This document shows positions 1-7,856 of a DNA stretch of 15,623 nt, piece after piece. Source of the stretch: UMGS902 sp045538895 (GTDB lineage: Bacteria > Bacillota > Clostridia > Oscillospirales > CAG-272). A program made the position numbers and the translations under genes. Within the stretch, counting starts at the first letter, position 1. Every line of letters starts with the position of its first letter. The notes beneath the pieces are model-generated. The model made no database searches. It was not told the origin of the DNA and worked only from the letters and a program-made list of their open reading frames with translations. The stretch covers positions 1-15,623 of the forward strand of contig JAZQEH010000071.1 of NCBI GenBank assembly GCA_045538895.1, given 5' to 3'.

Positions 1-75
1 AACGGCGATATAAACGGCGACGGCAAAGTAGGCCTTCTCGACGTGATTCGCATTATGAAACTTATTGCACAGTAA
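1..75 (+). CDS. C-terminal end of a dockerin-containing protein (partial)
   Basis: Frame 1 is open from the first base to a TAA at 73-75. The 24 visible residues contain one complete type I dockerin calcium loop, D-I-N-G-D-G-K-V-G-L-L-D (pattern DxNxDGxxxxxD), followed by the helix VIRIMKLIAQ. It closely resembles the last repeat of the dockerin at the end of the large protein ending at 7850. By family knowledge the dockerin binds a cohesin on a scaffoldin, so the missing upstream part is probably a secreted enzyme. Its catalytic identity cannot be known from this window. Confidence 0.85.
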   Translation, partial: NGDINGDGKVGLLDVIRIMKLIAQ

Positions 76-83
76 TTAAAATC

Positions 84-115
84 ATCATAGCCACCGCCAA
101 AGCGGTGGCTATGAT
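84..115 (+). terminator. perfect 14-bp hairpin after the dockerin gene
   Basis: Arms 84-97 and 102-115 are exact reverse complements around a CAAA loop. The stem is GC-rich in its upper half. It begins 8 bp after the stop codon of the dockerin protein and ends 19 bp before eda. No good T-run follows (ATATTAAG), so termination may be partial, and it may act as an intercistronic processing or stability hairpin. Confidence 0.6.
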
Positions 116-134
116 ATATTAAGAGGAACAATTT

Positions 135-689
135 ATGGATAAATACATTCCGGTTGTAGTTATAAAAGAACTTGACGAAGTTGATAAAATCCTACTGGCA
201 TTGAAGGCAAACAATATAAACTGTGCTGAAATCACATTCCGAACGGCTTGCGCCGCCGAGGCTATAAAAATAGCGTGTGAAAAATATCCCGATATGAATA
301 TCGGTGCAGGCACGGTTATCAGTGCAAAACAATGTGAAGAGGCATTGGCTGCAGGCGCAAAGTTTATTGTATCTCCGGGCTTGTCCGTCGGCGTAGCCAA
401 CGTTTGCAAAGAGAATAATATTCCGTATTATCCCGGTTGCGTTACACCGACCGAGATCATGCAAGCGTTGGAACTCGGAATAACAACGGTTAAATTCTTT
501 CCTGCGAATATATACGGAGGGCTTTCTGCATTAAAAGCGCTTTCCGCACCGTTTCCGCAGATAAACTTTATTCCCACAGGCGGCATTGACAGAGGAAATA
601 TCGAAGAATTTCTTGCTTTTGACAAAGTCGTAGCAATAGGCGGCAGTTTCTTTGTTAAAGAAGCCTTGGAAATATTTATTGCCAAATAA
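135..689 (+). CDS. eda: 2-dehydro-3-deoxy-phosphogluconate / 4-hydroxy-2-oxoglutarate aldolase
   Basis: A class I aldolase of the KDPG/KHG family, which cleaves KDPG to pyruvate and glyceraldehyde-3-phosphate in the Entner-Doudoroff and uronate routes in the cytoplasm. The 184 residues show the family order: PVVVI near the N-terminus, the catalytic glutamate in AEITFRT (E32), GAGTV (57-61), SPG (80-82), PG at 100-101, the Schiff-base lysine in VKFFPA (K120) and the phosphate-binding PTGGI and IGGS motifs. The start ATG follows AGAGGAA. The protein is shorter than the E. coli enzyme (about 213), lacking roughly the first 15 residues and the last helix, but all active-site segments are present. 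It sits 59 bp after a dockerin gene, suggesting sugar-acid use downstream of polysaccharide breakdown; that link is inference. Confidence 0.93.
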   Translation: MDKYIPVVVIKELDEVDKILLALKANNINCAEITFRTACAAEAIKIACEKYPDMNIGAGTVISAKQCEEALAAGAKFIVSPGLSVGVANVCKENNIPYYPGCVTPTEIMQALELGITTVKFFPANIYGGLSALKALSAPFPQINFIPTGGIDRGNIEEFLAFDKVVAIGGSFFVKEALEIFIAK

Positions 690-727
690 TAATTTGAAGA
701 AGATTTAACAGTATTAGAAATAAAAAT

Positions 728-751
728 AAAGGCTGCGGTTTCGCAGCCTTT
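728..751 (+). terminator. intrinsic terminator of eda
   Basis: A 10-bp stem, AAAGGCTGCG (728-737) with CGCAGCCTTT (742-751), closes a GTTT loop and is followed by ACTATTTT. It starts 38 bp after the eda stop codon. Confidence 0.85.
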
Positions 752-828
752 ACTATTTTAAAGGAGGTTGATGCTTAATAAAAGTGTATTGTTAAGATGT
801 AACACTCACAAATCGAAAGGAGAAGCAA

Positions 829-1182
829 ATGAAAGTAACACTCGATGGATACCGAAAAATACAGCAGTATAAAGAACTCGGACTATCCAAAGCAAAAACG
901 GCAGAGAAAATGAAAATTTCAAGATTCGCCGTTGTCAGATGGTGGGACAGAACAGAAGATGAATTCGCAGAATCTTTCCGAACATCATTTATGTATCTGG
1001 ATAGCTACAAGGAGTTTTTCCTTGAGCAAATCCGCACATACCCCAACATCCGAAGCACGAATCTCTATTACAAAACCGAGGAAGCCTTTCCGGATTTCAG
1101 ATGTACAAGAGAACGGTTCTTTACTACACATGCAATACCTATAAAAAGAAGGGCAAGAATTATTGCTCGTCCCACTACCTGA
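829..1182 (+). pseudogene. IS21-type transposase istA, 5' fragment
   Basis: The ORF starts at an ATG with a good site (AAAGGAGAAG) and gives 117 residues. Residues about 15-40 (GLSKAKTAEKMKISRFAVVRWW) form a helix-turn-helix like the N-terminal DNA-binding part of IS21 IstA. Residues about 66-100, with NIRSTNLYYK, EAFPDF and RERFF, match the second small helical domain of that family. Homology stops near residue 100, where IstA normally continues into the DDE catalytic core; the last part (HAIPIKRRARII) is an out-of-frame reading of the serine recombinase fragment that follows. No istB is present. An inverted TGTTA/TAACA motif at about 790-804, before the start, could be near the element's left end. 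A dead remnant. Confidence 0.7.
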
Positions 1183-1712
1183 AATACAGCGAGGTATACA
1201 AAGCAGTGCTGGCAGACATCCGAGACACACTGCGCATAGTGCAGCGAGACAAGGACGCATTCATCGAAGCGGTGCTGAAGCACATCGACAATACAGCAAC
1301 GAAGCAACGCAGCCAGCTGGAGAGGGAAGCACGAGAACTGAAGAAGCGCGTCGATGACCTCGAAGCGAGATTTGACAGAATGTACGAATACAGGCTGAAC
1401 GGACTGCTCTCGGATAGAAAGTTCAAGGAACTCGCGGACAAGACCGAAGCGGAACAGGAAGCAGCGCGAGCAAGGCTTACAGAAGTTATGTCAATATTGG
1501 AAGGCAACGACGACAGCCGCGAGCGCATAGAGGACTTCGCGGAGAGGGTGCTGCGATACATCGACATAACGGCGCTCGACAGAGAGATACTGAACACACT
1601 GGTAGACACAATCACCATAGGTGATCGCATCCAAACGCCAGATGGCGTAGAGCAAAAAATCACGGTAAATTACAGATTTATGAGGCGGCAAAAAAGAGAA
1701 GTAGCCGCCTAA
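1101..1712 (+). pseudogene. large serine recombinase, C-terminal remnant
   Basis: Encodes 203 residues that match only the back half of Tn4451/TnpX-like large serine recombinases. YYTCNTYKKKGKNYCSSHYLKYSEVY is split here only by description: the second cysteine pair of the zinc ribbon (C at YTC and YCS) is followed by the characteristic SSHYLK segment, a long charged coiled coil (about residues 70-150) and a DUF4368-like C-terminus with TITIGDR and KITVNYRF. The N-terminal resolvase domain with its nucleophilic serine, the recombinase domain and the first CxxC of the zinc ribbon are missing, so it cannot recombine DNA. It is joined to the istA fragment in another frame. The listed ATG is only the first in frame, not a likely true start. 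Its GC-rich codons differ from nearby genes, consistent with acquired DNA. Confidence 0.8.
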
Positions 1713-1720
1713 AAATAGCC

Positions 1721-1751
1721 GACCGTATAGCGCTAATTGCGTCATGCGGTC
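1721..1751 (+). other. imperfect 13-bp hairpin beside tRNA-like repeat copy 1
   Basis: Arms 1721-1733 and 1739-1751 pair with one mismatch and two G-T wobbles around TAATT. The 3' arm runs into the first bases of the tRNA-like repeat. Copy 2 of the repeat has no equivalent hairpin before it, so this belongs to the recombinase side. Confidence 0.45.
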
Positions 1752-1782
1752 GCTGGTTCGAGCTAAGCTCGGGGAGCCAAAA
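1743..1782 (+). repeat. tRNA 3'-end-like direct repeat, copy 1
   Basis: Forty bases matching 9235-9274 with two differences (positions 1745 and 1751). It reads like the end of a tRNA gene: T-stem GCTGG (1752-1756), seven-base T-loop TTCGAGC (1757-1763), degenerate 3' T-stem TAAGC (1764-1768), acceptor strand TCGGGGA (1769-1775), discriminator G (1776) and CCA (1777-1779). A G discriminator, a GGAGCCA end and an implied TCCCCGA 5' acceptor strand fit tRNA-Asn. Only 3 of 5 T-stem bases pair in Watson-Crick fashion and there is no matching 5' half, so this is not a working tRNA. It lies 30 bp after the recombinase remnant, as expected for an old attachment site. Confidence 0.65.
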
Positions 1783-1815
1783 CAAAAGCAGGTCACAAGA
1801 CCTGCTTTTTGTTTT
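1779..1815. terminator. bidirectional terminator between recombinase remnant and araC-1
   Basis: GCAGGTC (1788-1794) pairs with GACCTGC (1799-1805) around ACAA; A-rich (1779-1787) and T-rich (1806-1815) flanks extend the stem with one bulged T. The T-run TTTTTGTTTT serves the plus strand and the A-run serves the minus-strand regulator ending at 1831. Confidence 0.8.
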
Positions 1816-1830
1816 GCTTCTCAGTGTAAA

Positions 1831-2631
1831 TTATGCTTTTATCTGTCGCCGTTTGCGGTATTCGCTCGGCGACATTTTTACTTCTTTTTTGAATGCACTG
1901 CTGAAATAATACAGGCTTGAAAAACCGACGTCTTTGGCGATAGATGTAAGTGAGTCATTTGAAAATTGCAAAAGATTTTTTGCTATTCTTATGCGGCGTT
2001 TATGTATATATTCAGACACGGATATATTATGTATTTCCTTGAACAAGTGGCGAAAATATGAATCACTCATTGAAAATGCAGCGGCTATTTGTTTAACGCC
2101 GAGTTTTTCGTCGGCAATATGCGCGTCTATATATTCAGCTGCATCTTCCATTTTTTGCTTTTTTATGGGCGAAAAATAGGAAGAATGTCCCGCATTCAAA
2201 AACTCATGGTACACAGAATACATTGCAGCTGAGCATTCTATTTCTCTTGCATGGTGCATCATTTGCCATGCGGTTGCGGCGGTGCGAAAAAGATACTCTA
2301 TATTTCTTCCGCCGTAGGGCTTTACGAGGTCACTTTTCAGTTTTATATCATCGGGGATATCCAGTAAGAAATCCATTTGCAAAAGTCCGCAACGTTCCTG
2401 CAAAACAGAGAGTGTAAAAGTAGAACCTTTTGCAATATAAGCAAGATCTCCCTTTTTAAATTCAAGAGTATAGTCACCGAAATTCTCGATAAGTGTCCCC
2501 TCTACCACATAGAGAAAGGCATCGCTTGGCCTGCCGCTTGGATATCTCGGATAGATGCCTTTTTTAATATAATAGCCGGCGGCACCGAGAAACTTTTTAA
2601 CCATTGGATGATATTCAAACAATGACTGCAT
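1831..2631 (-). CDS. AraC-family transcriptional regulator (copy 1)
   Basis: A 266-residue two-domain regulator. Residues 1-150 are a cupin-like sensor region (FLYVVEG at about 40, KKGDLAYIAKGS at about 60). Residues about 160-262 are the AraC DNA-binding domain: HTH1 around 178-199 (VKQIAAAFSMSDSYFRHLFK) and HTH2 around 227-249 (SLTSIAKDVGFSSLYYFSSA), ending in the usual SPSEYRKRR. An in-frame TTG lies six codons upstream, but GAGAGGAAG is inside that extension and correctly spaced from the ATG at 2631, so the ATG is chosen. It diverges from the M14/dockerin gene across 164 bp and is the obvious candidate to control it. The regulator at 13484-14293 is a paralogue of near-equal length with the same layout. 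The effector is unknown. Confidence 0.92.
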   Translation of the reverse strand: MQSLFEYHPMVKKFLGAAGYYIKKGIYPRYPSGRPSDAFLYVVEGTLIENFGDYTLEFKKGDLAYIAKGSTFTLSVLQERCGLLQMDFLLDIPDDIKLKSDLVKPYGGRNIEYLFRTAATAWQMMHHAREIECSAAMYSVYHEFLNAGHSSYFSPIKKQKMEDAAEYIDAHIADEKLGVKQIAAAFSMSDSYFRHLFKEIHNISVSEYIHKRRIRIAKNLLQFSNDSLTSIAKDVGFSSLYYFSSAFKKEVKMSPSEYRKRRQIKA

Positions 2632-2654
2632 TGTATCACTTCCTCTCAACCTTG

Positions 2655-2683
2655 AGTTTAGCTTAAATCACAAATAAAATCAA
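2655..2683 (-). promoter_or_regulatory. sigma-A promoter of araC-1
   Basis: On the minus strand, TTGATT (2678-2683) and TAAACT (2655-2660) are separated by 17 bp, 24 bp upstream of the araC-1 ATG. The spacer holds one copy of the CTTAAATCAYAAA repeat, so a protein bound there would block or autoregulate this promoter. Confidence 0.6.
2662..2674 (+). repeat. CTTAAATCAYAAA direct repeat, left copy
   Basis: Thirteen bases, repeated at 2762-2774 with one difference, exactly 100 bp apart in the divergent araC-1 / M14 promoter region. This copy lies inside the araC-1 promoter spacer. It could be an AraC half-site; in such AT-rich DNA chance is also possible. Confidence 0.35.
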
Positions 2684-2729
2684 GTATTTTGAAATAAATA
2701 AAGCCTCATTTCACAAATTGCATCTCATA

Positions 2730-2758
2730 TTGAATTTACATTGCCGAACTTTTAAGTT
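2730..2758 (+). promoter_or_regulatory. possible weak promoter of the M14/dockerin operon
   Basis: TTGAAT (2730-2735), 17 bp, TAAGTT (2753-2758). The -10 box is poor, as in activator-dependent promoters, and it lies 38 bp before the start codon. Other spacings in this AT-rich stretch are possible. Confidence 0.35.
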
Positions 2759-2761
2759 ATC

Positions 2762-2774
2762 CTTAAATCATAAA
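2762..2774 (+). repeat. CTTAAATCAYAAA direct repeat, right copy
   Basis: Second copy of the 13-base motif, between the putative M14 promoter and its ribosome binding site, 100 bp from the first. The position downstream of the promoter would suit a repressing or looping site if it is bound. Confidence 0.35.
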
Positions 2775-2795
2775 CTATTACAAAGGAGAACTATC

Positions 2796-5700
2796 ATGAA
2801 AAAGATTGCTTTCACTGCGTTATTCCTTTTTTTAACCATTCTCTTGTGTGTCGGCATTGCGGCTGAAGAGACCGTATATGTCGGCGGCACCGACAGTGCA
2901 TACAGCACACTTTCGGATGCGGTGGCGGCTTTGCCAAACGGCGGTAACATCATTATTGCCAAAGATACAGCGATTTCTGCGGCAACGGTGCTGCCAAGCA
3001 CGGCGGGAGTTTTGCACATTTCTGCAGAGAACGGTGCAGTTCTTTCTCTCGGTGCACGTCTTACCCTCGGCGGCGAGACGGTATTTGACGATATAACCAT
3101 TCACAATTCCGCAGCATCAAGTATGTTTATTGTTGCGGCAAATCATCCCGTTACCTTTGAGGACGGTGTTGAATGTACGTCGGCATCGGGCGGTATCGTT
3201 TATCCTTCCGTAGTCGGCGGTGCATACTCTGCAGCATCAAGCGGAGGAAGCCATGTCACCGTAAAAGGCGGTACGTGGCGTAACGTTTACGGCGGCAACT
3301 ATAATGGCGCATTTAGTGGCAATTCGGTAGTGGATTTCACTGGCGGAACCGTTCTTCTGACATTGTGCGGCGGCAGTTATTCGGGCAACTTCACCGGTAA
3401 CGCCACAATCAATATGGGCGGAAGTGCCGTTATGGAGTACAATACCGTGAGCAACTCCGCAGTAGGTCTTATTGGCGCAGAGGTTGGCGTCAGCGGAGGC
3501 ACGGCACGCACATTTACAGGTAATGTGGATATCAACATCGGTGGTAATGCTGTTGTATATGCAAACATCATCGGCGGTACACGCAACTCCAATGTTACCG
3601 TAAAAGGCGACATTACGGTAGATATTTACGGCAGTGCAAATGTTCGCCGTCATATCTACGGCGGCAGCTACTCGGGTAATATTACTACGGGCAGCGGCGG
3701 CATTGTTGTAACTATCAGCGACAGTGTCAAATTCACACAGCCCTCGGGTGCATCCACTACCGTGTGTGCAGGATGCCAGAGCGGTACCGTTACAGGTAAT
3801 GTCAAGGTTGTTGTGGACGCAAACGCAACGATCCCCGGTAATGTGTATGGTGGCGGGTATACCGGTGTGGTTACGGGCAATTCTCATGCAGAACTCCACC
3901 GCGGTACCGTCAATGTCAACTTCACCGCACAGTCCCGTACGGGAAGTGTAAGCGGTACGGTTACAAATATTATAAGCAGCGGCAAAGTCGGCGGTGAGGT
4001 AAGAGGTGACGTGACAGTCGACCTTGCGGGAAACGCAAGTGCAACTATAGGCTCCTGCACCGGTGCAGTTAGCACGAAAGTTCCTGACGGCTATGAGCTT
4101 GTCACGACCGAAAGCGGCGGCGCTACTACATATCTTGCAAAGGAAATTGTTCCCGGAGCACCTACGGTTGTCTATGTAGACGGCAGCGGCAAAACGGAGG
4201 GCGCATATACCTCTCTTGAAACGGCTGTAGCGGCACTCACAAACGGCGGCACGGTAGTTATTGCAGGTGATGTGGATATCCGCGTTGCAACTACTCTTCC
4301 TAAAACTCCTGCTATTACAATTACAAGCGTTTTTGGCGATGAGGACTATACCGACACCGCTGAAATAAACTTTTATGCAAACCTGACTCTCGGCGGCGAA
4401 ACGGTATTCAAGGATGTTGTGCTGGAGCGTGAAAAGCTTACAAGCGGCAATATATTCATCATTGCAAACGGCAACACGCTGACTATGGATGAGGGCGTGA
4501 TTTGCTTAAACTACACCGCACAGCAGTGGCTTTCCGTTGTCGGAGGTACATATTCCACTGCCTACACGGGTGATACGCACGTTACAATCAAGAGCGGCTA
4601 CTTCCGTAATATCTACGGCGGTAATTACAATGCGACGTTCAAGGGCAACACCTATGTTACGTTGACCGGCGGTTGCGTGGACTTTTCGGTAATCGGCGGC
4701 AACTACCAAGGCAATTTTGAGGGCGATGTACATGTCACATTCGGCGGCGAGGCGGCACTGATTTACGGCGCTGCTGCTCCTGTAGGTCTTGTTGGTGGAT
4801 CCCTCGGTCTTACGGACGGTGCTGCACGCACGCACAAGGGTAACGTATATATCACTCTTGAAGATAACTGTGCTTTCGGCTCGAACATTTACGGTGCGTC
4901 CTACTGTAATAACATCACCCACACCGGTGATGTTGAAATCACAATTTCCGATAATGCATACGGCTATTATTCGCTCTATGCAGGCACACGCGCCGCAACG
5001 CTTAACGGTAACACCAAGGTAACCGTAAACGGCGGCGATATGCAGGGCTCACTTTTTGGCGGCTGTTACAGCGGCACGATGAACGGAAATTCTGAAATTA
5101 TCATAAACAGTGGCGAGCTTTGCTATTATTCCACAGGAAATCCTGCATCTACCTCGGGTGATGTCGGCACAAAAAATGTCTATGGCGGCGGCGAGGCAAA
5201 TTCTGTGCTTAACGGTAACACCTCTGTTACAATGAACGGCGGCAGCGTTTACGGCTCGCTCTTTGGCGGCGGCATTGATACGACTGCTACCATCAGTGGC
5301 ACAAAAACCGTAAAACTGACTGGTGGCAGAGTGTTCGGTAAGATGGCTGATGCTACCGTTGCCGTTGACCTTTCAGCGGGCGGCAGTGCCGAGATCATGC
5401 AGGACACGGCAATCGATACGCTCATCGGCGGCGGAACGCTTACTGTAGGCGGCAGAACAGAGCTTACTGTTGGTAAAATGAGCGGTGTAACCGAATTTGT
5501 AATAAACGGTGTACCGCTTCCGAAGAATTATATCACAGTTGCAGAGGCAGAAGAAGGCGCAGCGATAAACTATACTGCACAGAAGTCGGAAACACTGCTT
5601 AATACTGACGGTGTGTATGCGATTGATTTTGAAGGTGCATATAAAACCGTCAAGGTCACCGTAAACTTTAACGAAGGCTGCGGCATAACGATGCGTGCCG

Positions 5701-7850
5701 GTGCGCCGCTTAGCACCAGCGGTAATATCATAAAAGCAGATGAATCGACGAGTAATTCCGCAGTCTATACACTTACTCCCGGCCTTTACAACGTAAAGGT
5801 ATACTATTCATCTTCAAATTATCATCAGAAGTATCTTTACGTTTACGGTGATAGAGCGGAGCAGGCGATGGATATGTGCTTTGAAGCGGCAAAGGGAGAG
5901 GGCTTTGAACGCACTAATGCCACAAAGCACAATGATGAGATCTACGATATTTACTACGATTCGAGCGACATAGAGGGCTACTTTACCCCGGACACTCCGT
6001 ATTTCACCAAGCGGAATGGCTCGACGGTGTTTACCACAGCCGATGAGGCAAACGAATTTGTAAGACAAAAGGATGCGGCATGCGACTATATGTACTCGTT
6101 TGTGATGGACGTAACAGAGCCGTACGGATTTGAGCTTCCCGTAGCCGTATTTACAAAGGATGAAATTCCCGCAGGTGCAACACTTGAGGAGATCGCCGAG
6201 ATCGTCGGCAAGCAGAGCGGCAGAGACATCATCCAGATAAGCTGCGGCATCCACGGCAATGAGCCGTCAGGACTTGACGGCGGACTTGCCTTTATCTCCG
6301 AGATGTGCGGCGAGTATGGCGAAAGCGTATTTGACGGCACTAACATCGGTGCGGTAATTGTGTTCCCGATGATGAGCCCCGACACATCCTATATGCACGT
6401 GCGTAACACAAATGAGGAGGTTATCAATCCAAATCCCAACCGAGACTATTTCTCGCTTGACCTTGAGGGCAATGCCGCATATGCATATTCAGCACAGCTT
6501 TTCAAACCGACAATGGTCGTGGATCTGCACGAGTGCAACGGCTACCCGAACTATTCGGACAGTGAGATCCTCACCGATATCTATGACCTTGGCATCAGTT
6601 ATCTTGCACCTCTCCACTGTGATCTGCTCGATGTCAAGTCGGCACTGTACGGCGACCGCAGTGTCGCATATGAGGCATACGGCGAAACCTTAAATCGTGT
6701 GGCAACGGACAATCTGATTGAGCAAGGCATTCGTCCGTACTATTACTACAAGACGCGCGTTCCGGGTAACGCACAGAATTACAGTGCAAACTTCGGCACG
6801 TTTACATTCATAATTGAAGTAGCGGCGTTTGAACAGGCAAACGAGAATTATGACCGCCATGTATTCTTGCACGTTGCAGGACTCAAGTCGCTGATCGGCA
6901 CCTGCATCGGCGAGGACGGCAAGATGGCGGCAGAGGTAGAAGCGGCGCGTGAAAAGGCGGCACTTTCCGCACAGATCTACGATGACCGTGAGCCGATTGT
7001 CCTCGGCCATGCACGTTCACGCTCGCTCCCGTATAAGTTTGTGTGGGATAATCCTTTGATAGCAGCAGACGGAACTGTTCGCGTGAGCGACAATACATCA
7101 AGCTGGGATGCGTATGAAATCGCTTTCCGCTACCGCACGCAGCCTACCGCATATGTAATTGACGCAGATGCAGAAAAACTTGATAAAGTTTTGAGTATTC
7201 TCGATAAGCATGGAATAAATTACTATGCGCTCGGCGGCGGCACGACATTGACACTTCAGCAATACGGCGGCACCGTGAGCACGGCAACGCTTTCTGAAAA
7301 GAGCGAGGTTGCATTTGAAAACGGAGCATACATCATTCCCGTTGACGGCTATATGGCAGATGCTATTTCGATTCTGTTTGAGCCTGATAACCCCGACTCA
7401 ACAGAAGGCTATGCAACGTTTGTCCAGATGGGACTGCTTGAGGTAGGCGACATTTACCGCTCTACCGAAAGCTTTATCGCTGCAAAGCTCGGACTTTCGG
7501 GCACATACACGGCACTTGATATTCCCGAAGGCAAGACGGTGCTTTCGGCAGAGGTTGACGGTGTACAGTATGACAGTGTGAACACCGAGGGAGAAAACGC
7601 TTTTGTAGTTGCTTCTGACAAGGAATACTATACAGCCACACTTTCTTTTACTGACGGTACTTCACAAACCTATAACGTTGGCGTTCTCCGCGGTGACATC
7701 AACGGAGATAATACTATCAGTATCGTAGATGTACTTGAGCTTATCAATTACGTTGTAAATGATAAGGCGGAACCTGTCGGTGATATGAACAAAGACGGAA
7801 AACTGACTCTTCTGGACATCATTAAACTTTTGAAAACAATAGCAGAATAA
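2796..7850 (+). CDS. secreted Gly-rich repeat / M14 zinc carboxypeptidase / dockerin protein
   Basis: A 1684-residue protein; the ATG at 2796 follows AAAGGAGAA and opens a signal peptide (KK, hydrophobic core, cut near VGIAA, residue 23). Residues about 26-455 and 458-890 are two copies of one domain: each begins VYV-G followed by a TLxxAVAAL-NGG segment and continues with many units of the type GGxYxGxFxGNxxVxxxGG, probably a right-handed beta-solenoid. Residues about 1090-1345 are an M14 metallopeptidase: zinc ligands H1153 and E1156 (CGIHGNEPSG), arginine R1216 (NPNPNRDY), zinc ligand H1245 (VVDLHE), catalytic E1341 (FIIEVAAF). A region typical of bacterial M14 enzymes follows (AYVIDAD near 1452, SILFEPDNPDS). 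A two-loop dockerin ends it (D1634-D1645 and D1663-D1674). Likely a scaffoldin-bound peptidase or amidase on the cell surface. First gene of an operon with the M20 enzyme. Substrate unknown. Confidence 0.88.
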   Translation: MKKIAFTALFLFLTILLCVGIAAEETVYVGGTDSAYSTLSDAVAALPNGGNIIIAKDTAISAATVLPSTAGVLHISAENGAVLSLGARLTLGGETVFDDITIHNSAASSMFIVAANHPVTFEDGVECTSASGGIVYPSVVGGAYSAASSGGSHVTVKGGTWRNVYGGNYNGAFSGNSVVDFTGGTVLLTLCGGSYSGNFTGNATINMGGSAVMEYNTVSNSAVGLIGAEVGVSGGTARTFTGNVDINIGGNAVVYANIIGGTRNSNVTVKGDITVDIYGSANVRRHIYGGSYSGNITTGSGGIVVTISDSVKFTQPSGASTTVCAGCQSGTVTGNVKVVVDANATIPGNVYGGGYTGVVTGNSHAELHRGTVNVNFTAQSRTGSVSGTVTNIISSGKVGGEVRGDVTVDLAGNASATIGSCTGAVSTKVPDGYELVTTESGGATTYLAKEIVPGAPTVVYVDGSGKTEGAYTSLETAVAALTNGGTVVIAGDVDIRVATTLPKTPAITITSVFGDEDYTDTAEINFYANLTLGGETVFKDVVLEREKLTSGNIFIIANGNTLTMDEGVICLNYTAQQWLSVVGGTYSTAYTGDTHVTIKSGYFRNIYGGNYNATFKGNTYVTLTGGCVDFSVIGGNYQGNFEGDVHVTFGGEAALIYGAAAPVGLVGGSLGLTDGAARTHKGNVYITLEDNCAFGSNIYGASYCNNITHTGDVEITISDNAYGYYSLYAGTRAATLNGNTKVTVNGGDMQGSLFGGCYSGTMNGNSEIIINSGELCYYSTGNPASTSGDVGTKNVYGGGEANSVLNGNTSVTMNGGSVYGSLFGGGIDTTATISGTKTVKLTGGRVFGKMADATVAVDLSAGGSAEIMQDTAIDTLIGGGTLTVGGRTELTVGKMSGVTEFVINGVPLPKNYITVAEAEEGAAINYTAQKSETLLNTDGVYAIDFEGAYKTVKVTVNFNEGCGITMRAGAPLSTSGNIIKADESTSNSAVYTLTPGLYNVKVYYSSSNYHQKYLYVYGDRAEQAMDMCFEAAKGEGFERTNATKHNDEIYDIYYDSSDIEGYFTPDTPYFTKRNGSTVFTTADEANEFVRQKDAACDYMYSFVMDVTEPYGFELPVAVFTKDEIPAGATLEEIAEIVGKQSGRDIIQISCGIHGNEPSGLDGGLAFISEMCGEYGESVFDGTNIGAVIVFPMMSPDTSYMHVRNTNEEVINPNPNRDYFSLDLEGNAAYAYSAQLFKPTMVVDLHECNGYPNYSDSEILTDIYDLGISYLAPLHCDLLDVKSALYGDRSVAYEAYGETLNRVATDNLIEQGIRPYYYYKTRVPGNAQNYSANFGTFTFIIEVAAFEQANENYDRHVFLHVAGLKSLIGTCIGEDGKMAAEVEAAREKAALSAQIYDDREPIVLGHARSRSLPYKFVWDNPLIAADGTVRVSDNTSSWDAYEIAFRYRTQPTAYVIDADAEKLDKVLSILDKHGINYYALGGGTTLTLQQYGGTVSTATLSEKSEVAFENGAYIIPVDGYMADAISILFEPDNPDSTEGYATFVQMGLLEVGDIYRSTESFIAAKLGLSGTYTALDIPEGKTVLSAEVDGVQYDSVNTEGENAFVVASDKEYYTATLSFTDGTSQTYNVGVLRGDINGDNTISIVDVLELINYVVNDKAEPVGDMNKDGKLTLLDIIKLLKTIAE

Positions 7851-7856
7851 GGAACC

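Noticed and set aside
771..872. A 33-codon ORF after AAGGAGG at 761-767
   Set aside because: The ribosome binding site looks good, but the spacing is short (3 bases), the ORF overlaps the istA fragment in another frame and the peptide has no recognisable features. It is more likely part of the old IS end.
1721..1782. An intact tRNA gene at repeat copy 1
   Set aside because: Only the T-arm and 3' acceptor strand are recognisable. There is no anticodon arm, no TCCCCGA 5' strand and the T-stem is mispaired.
3237..3899. Long minus-strand open frames inside the repeat domains of the large protein
   Set aside because: They arise from the repetitive GGC/GGT codon use on the coding strand, lack ribosome binding sites and encode nothing recognisable.
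3237..5330. A CRISPR or satellite array in the repetitive part of the large gene
   Set aside because: The repeats are protein-level, of varying length, in frame, and without constant DNA repeats or spacers.
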